From an uncultured Flavobacteriaceae bacterium (GTDB lineage: Bacteria > Bacteroidota > Bacteroidia > Flavobacteriales > Flavobacteriaceae): a stretch of DNA of 8,059 bases. The notes beneath the pieces were generated by a model. The model searched no databases. It was not told the DNA's origin and was given only the letters and a program-made list of their open reading frames with translations. Position 1 is the stretch's first letter; each line of letters starts with the position of its first letter. The translations under genes were made by a program, and so were the position numbers. This document shows positions 6,807 to 8,059 of this stretch, in pieces. Location of the stretch: the NCBI GenBank assembly GCA_913044085.1, contig CAJWNW010000069.1, forward strand, positions 1 through 8,059, read 5' to 3'.

Positions 6807-7532
6807 ATGATAGAACACATCGAATTATTTTTTAAATCAATCTTTATTGACAATATGGTGTTTGCCGTTTTCTTAGGTATGTGCTCTTATTTGGCAGTTT
6901 CTAAAAAAGTTGCAACAGCTGTGGGATTGGGTGCGGCAGTCATTTTTGTACTTGCCATAACGGTCCCTTTAAATTGGTTGTTAGATCAATATTTATTGCA
7001 GCCTGGAGCGCTGTCCTGGTTGGGCGAAGAATTTATAGATTACGATTTAGGCTTTCTGTCCTTTATCATGTTCATTGCTACCATTGCCACCATGGTCCAA
7101 TTGGTAGAAATTATTGTCGAGAAATTCTCACCCTCACTTTACAACTCTTTAGGAATATTCCTACCATTAATTGCCGTTAACTGTGCCATATTAGGCGGTT
7201 CTTTGTTTATGCAATCTCGTGAGATTGAAACCTTAGGATTGGCTGTGAATTATGGTATCTCGTCTGGAATAGGTTGGTTCTTAGCCATTTTAGCTATTGC
7301 TTCTATTCGTGAAAAAATTAGATATTCCAATATCCCTGGCCCACTAAGAGGGCTTGGAATTACATTTATTGTAACGGGTTTGATGGGTATTGGATTTCTC
7401 AGTTTTGGAGGGATGTTAACTGGAGGTGATGAAGCTCCAGCGGAACCCACTCAAACAGTTCAAACTGTAGAAATTGAATCTACCCTGAACCAAGAAAAAG
7501 AAATTGTAAACATTACTAAAACAGAGAACTAA
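6807..7532 (+). CDS. nqrE: Na+-translocating NADH:quinone reductase subunit E, with a C-terminal extension
   Basis: Six-helix membrane partner of NqrD. The opening MIEHIELFFKSIFIDNMVFA is typical of NqrE. The iron-ligating cysteines are Cys26 in FLGMCSYLAVS (22-32) and Cys126 in LIAVNCAILGG (121-131). Further signatures are FIMFIATIATMVQLVEI (86-102), SLYNSLGIFLPL (110-121) and IREKIRYSNIPGPLRGLGI (167-185). The membrane core ends near GFLSFGGM (196-203), where characterised NqrE proteins of about 198-202 residues stop. Here the frame continues for about 40 polar residues rich in Glu, Thr and Gln to residue 241, with no hydrophobic segment. The preceding gap holds only AT-rich sequence with no Shine-Dalgarno. 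nqrF begins 1 nt after its stop. Confidence 0.96.
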   Translation: MIEHIELFFKSIFIDNMVFAVFLGMCSYLAVSKKVATAVGLGAAVIFVLAITVPLNWLLDQYLLQPGALSWLGEEFIDYDLGFLSFIMFIATIATMVQLVEIIVEKFSPSLYNSLGIFLPLIAVNCAILGGSLFMQSREIETLGLAVNYGISSGIGWFLAILAIASIREKIRYSNIPGPLRGLGITFIVTGLMGIGFLSFGGMLTGGDEAPAEPTQTVQTVEIESTLNQEKEIVNITKTEN

Positions 7533-7533
7533 C

Positions 7534-8059
7534 ATGATTATTTTAGCTGCTGGAACAACCGGAACTGTCATTGCTACTGTGGTAGCTTTCTTAGTGATTT
7601 CTTTACTTCTTATTAGTGTACTTCTTTTCGTAAAGCAAAAACTATCACCTTCAGGCCCTGTCAAAATTATGATCAATGGTGAACGAGAAATAGAAGTGGC
7701 TTCTGGAGGTACTTTGTTATCGACCCTTGGAAACCAAAAAATATTTTTACCCTCTGCATGTGGTGGTGGAGGTACTTGCATTCAATGTGAATGCCATGTA
7801 CTGTCAGGTGGGGGCGAGGCCCTTCCAACAGAAACACCTCATTTTTCAAGAAAAGAATTAAAACACGGCGCCCGTTTGTCATGTCAAGTCAAGGTTAAAC
7901 AAGACATGGAAATCACCATTCCAGAAGAAGTTTTTGGTATAAAAAAATGGGAAGCTACAGTCGTTAGAAATTACAATGTGGCCTCTTTTATCAAAGAGTT
8001 TGTTGTCGAAATTCCAGAAGATATGGGCTATAAAGCTGGGGGTTATATTCAAATTGAAA
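7534..8059 (+). CDS. nqrF: Na+-translocating NADH:quinone reductase subunit F, N-terminal part, cut by the right edge
   Basis: The electron entry subunit: it oxidises NADH at FAD and passes electrons to a 2Fe-2S cluster. 175 codons are visible, from the ATG at 7534, of a protein usually a little over 400 residues. Residues about 8-33 form the single membrane anchor. A plant-type ferredoxin domain follows (about 43-130). Its cluster ligands are Cys76, Cys82, Cys85 and Cys117, in LPSACGGGGTC (72-82), IQCEC (83-87) and RLSCQVKV (114-121); Cys87 is an extra cysteine also common in the family. The position after Cys82 is Ile, where Gly is usual in Vibrio. GGGEALPTE (92-100) is also conserved. The FAD-binding domain begins near 135 and reaches GGYIQIE (169-175) at the edge; the flavin RxYS motif and NADH domain are outside. 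It starts 1 nt after nqrE. Confidence 0.96.
   Translation, partial: MIILAAGTTGTVIATVVAFLVISLLLISVLLFVKQKLSPSGPVKIMINGEREIEVASGGTLLSTLGNQKIFLPSACGGGGTCIQCECHVLSGGGEALPTETPHFSRKELKHGARLSCQVKVKQDMEITIPEEVFGIKKWEATVVRNYNVASFIKEFVVEIPEDMGYKAGGYIQIE

Noticed and set aside
7416..7882. Leftward open frames of 121 and 69 codons across the nqrE-nqrF junction
   Set aside because: Both are antisense to nqrE and nqrF, whose ferredoxin cysteines and spacing leave no doubt about the coding strand.
2811..8059. An Rnf complex instead of Nqr, since NqrB/C/D/E are homologous to RnfD/G/E/A
   Set aside because: The A-B-C-D-E-F order, an NqrA without 4Fe-4S motifs, and an NqrF with a membrane anchor and 2Fe-2S domain are specific to Nqr; there is no RnfB or RnfC.

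Overview
The window is an AT-rich chromosomal stretch from a member of the Bacteroidota, most likely a (probably marine) Flavobacteriaceae. Three things point there: a type IX secretion system (T9SS) plug protein, found only in this phylum; a Na+-translocating NADH:quinone reductase (Nqr) operon; and intergenic DNA with Bacteroidota-type TAnnTTTG promoter elements and no clear Shine-Dalgarno sequences. There are no mobile elements, tRNA or rRNA genes, CRISPR arrays or obvious pseudogenes.

Layout. Positions 1-2655 hold a leftward block. In transcription order it is the T9SS plug gene (2655 to 1414), apaG (1404 to 1018) and the first part of a 1-pyrroline-5-carboxylate dehydrogenase gene, pruA (946 to beyond the left edge). 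The plug gene and apaG are 9 nt apart and look co-transcribed. pruA follows after 71 nt of very AT-rich DNA and may have its own promoter. A 155-nt divergent intergenic region (2656-2810) separates this block from a rightward operon, nqrA-nqrB-nqrC-nqrD-nqrE-nqrF. This operon fills 2811-8059, and nqrF runs off the right edge. Its genes are 1-2 nt apart except nqrD-nqrE (22 nt).

How the genes work together. NqrF takes electrons from NADH through FAD and a 2Fe-2S cluster. They pass through the iron centre held by cysteines of NqrD and NqrE, then the covalent FMN of NqrC and the covalent FMN and riboflavin of NqrB, to quinone (menaquinone is expected in this phylum). Na+ is pumped outward. Cofactor residues are visible in each of the redox subunits. 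The leftward genes concern outer-membrane protein secretion (plug), an ApaG-domain protein of uncertain role, and proline catabolism (pruA).

Novelty. I see no undescribed system; this is mostly well-known core metabolism. The points worth checking are the FMN attachment motif of NqrB, which reads DAISGET where an SGAT-type motif is expected, a polar tail of about 40 residues on NqrE, and the divergent pairing of a T9SS gene with the Na+ pump operon.
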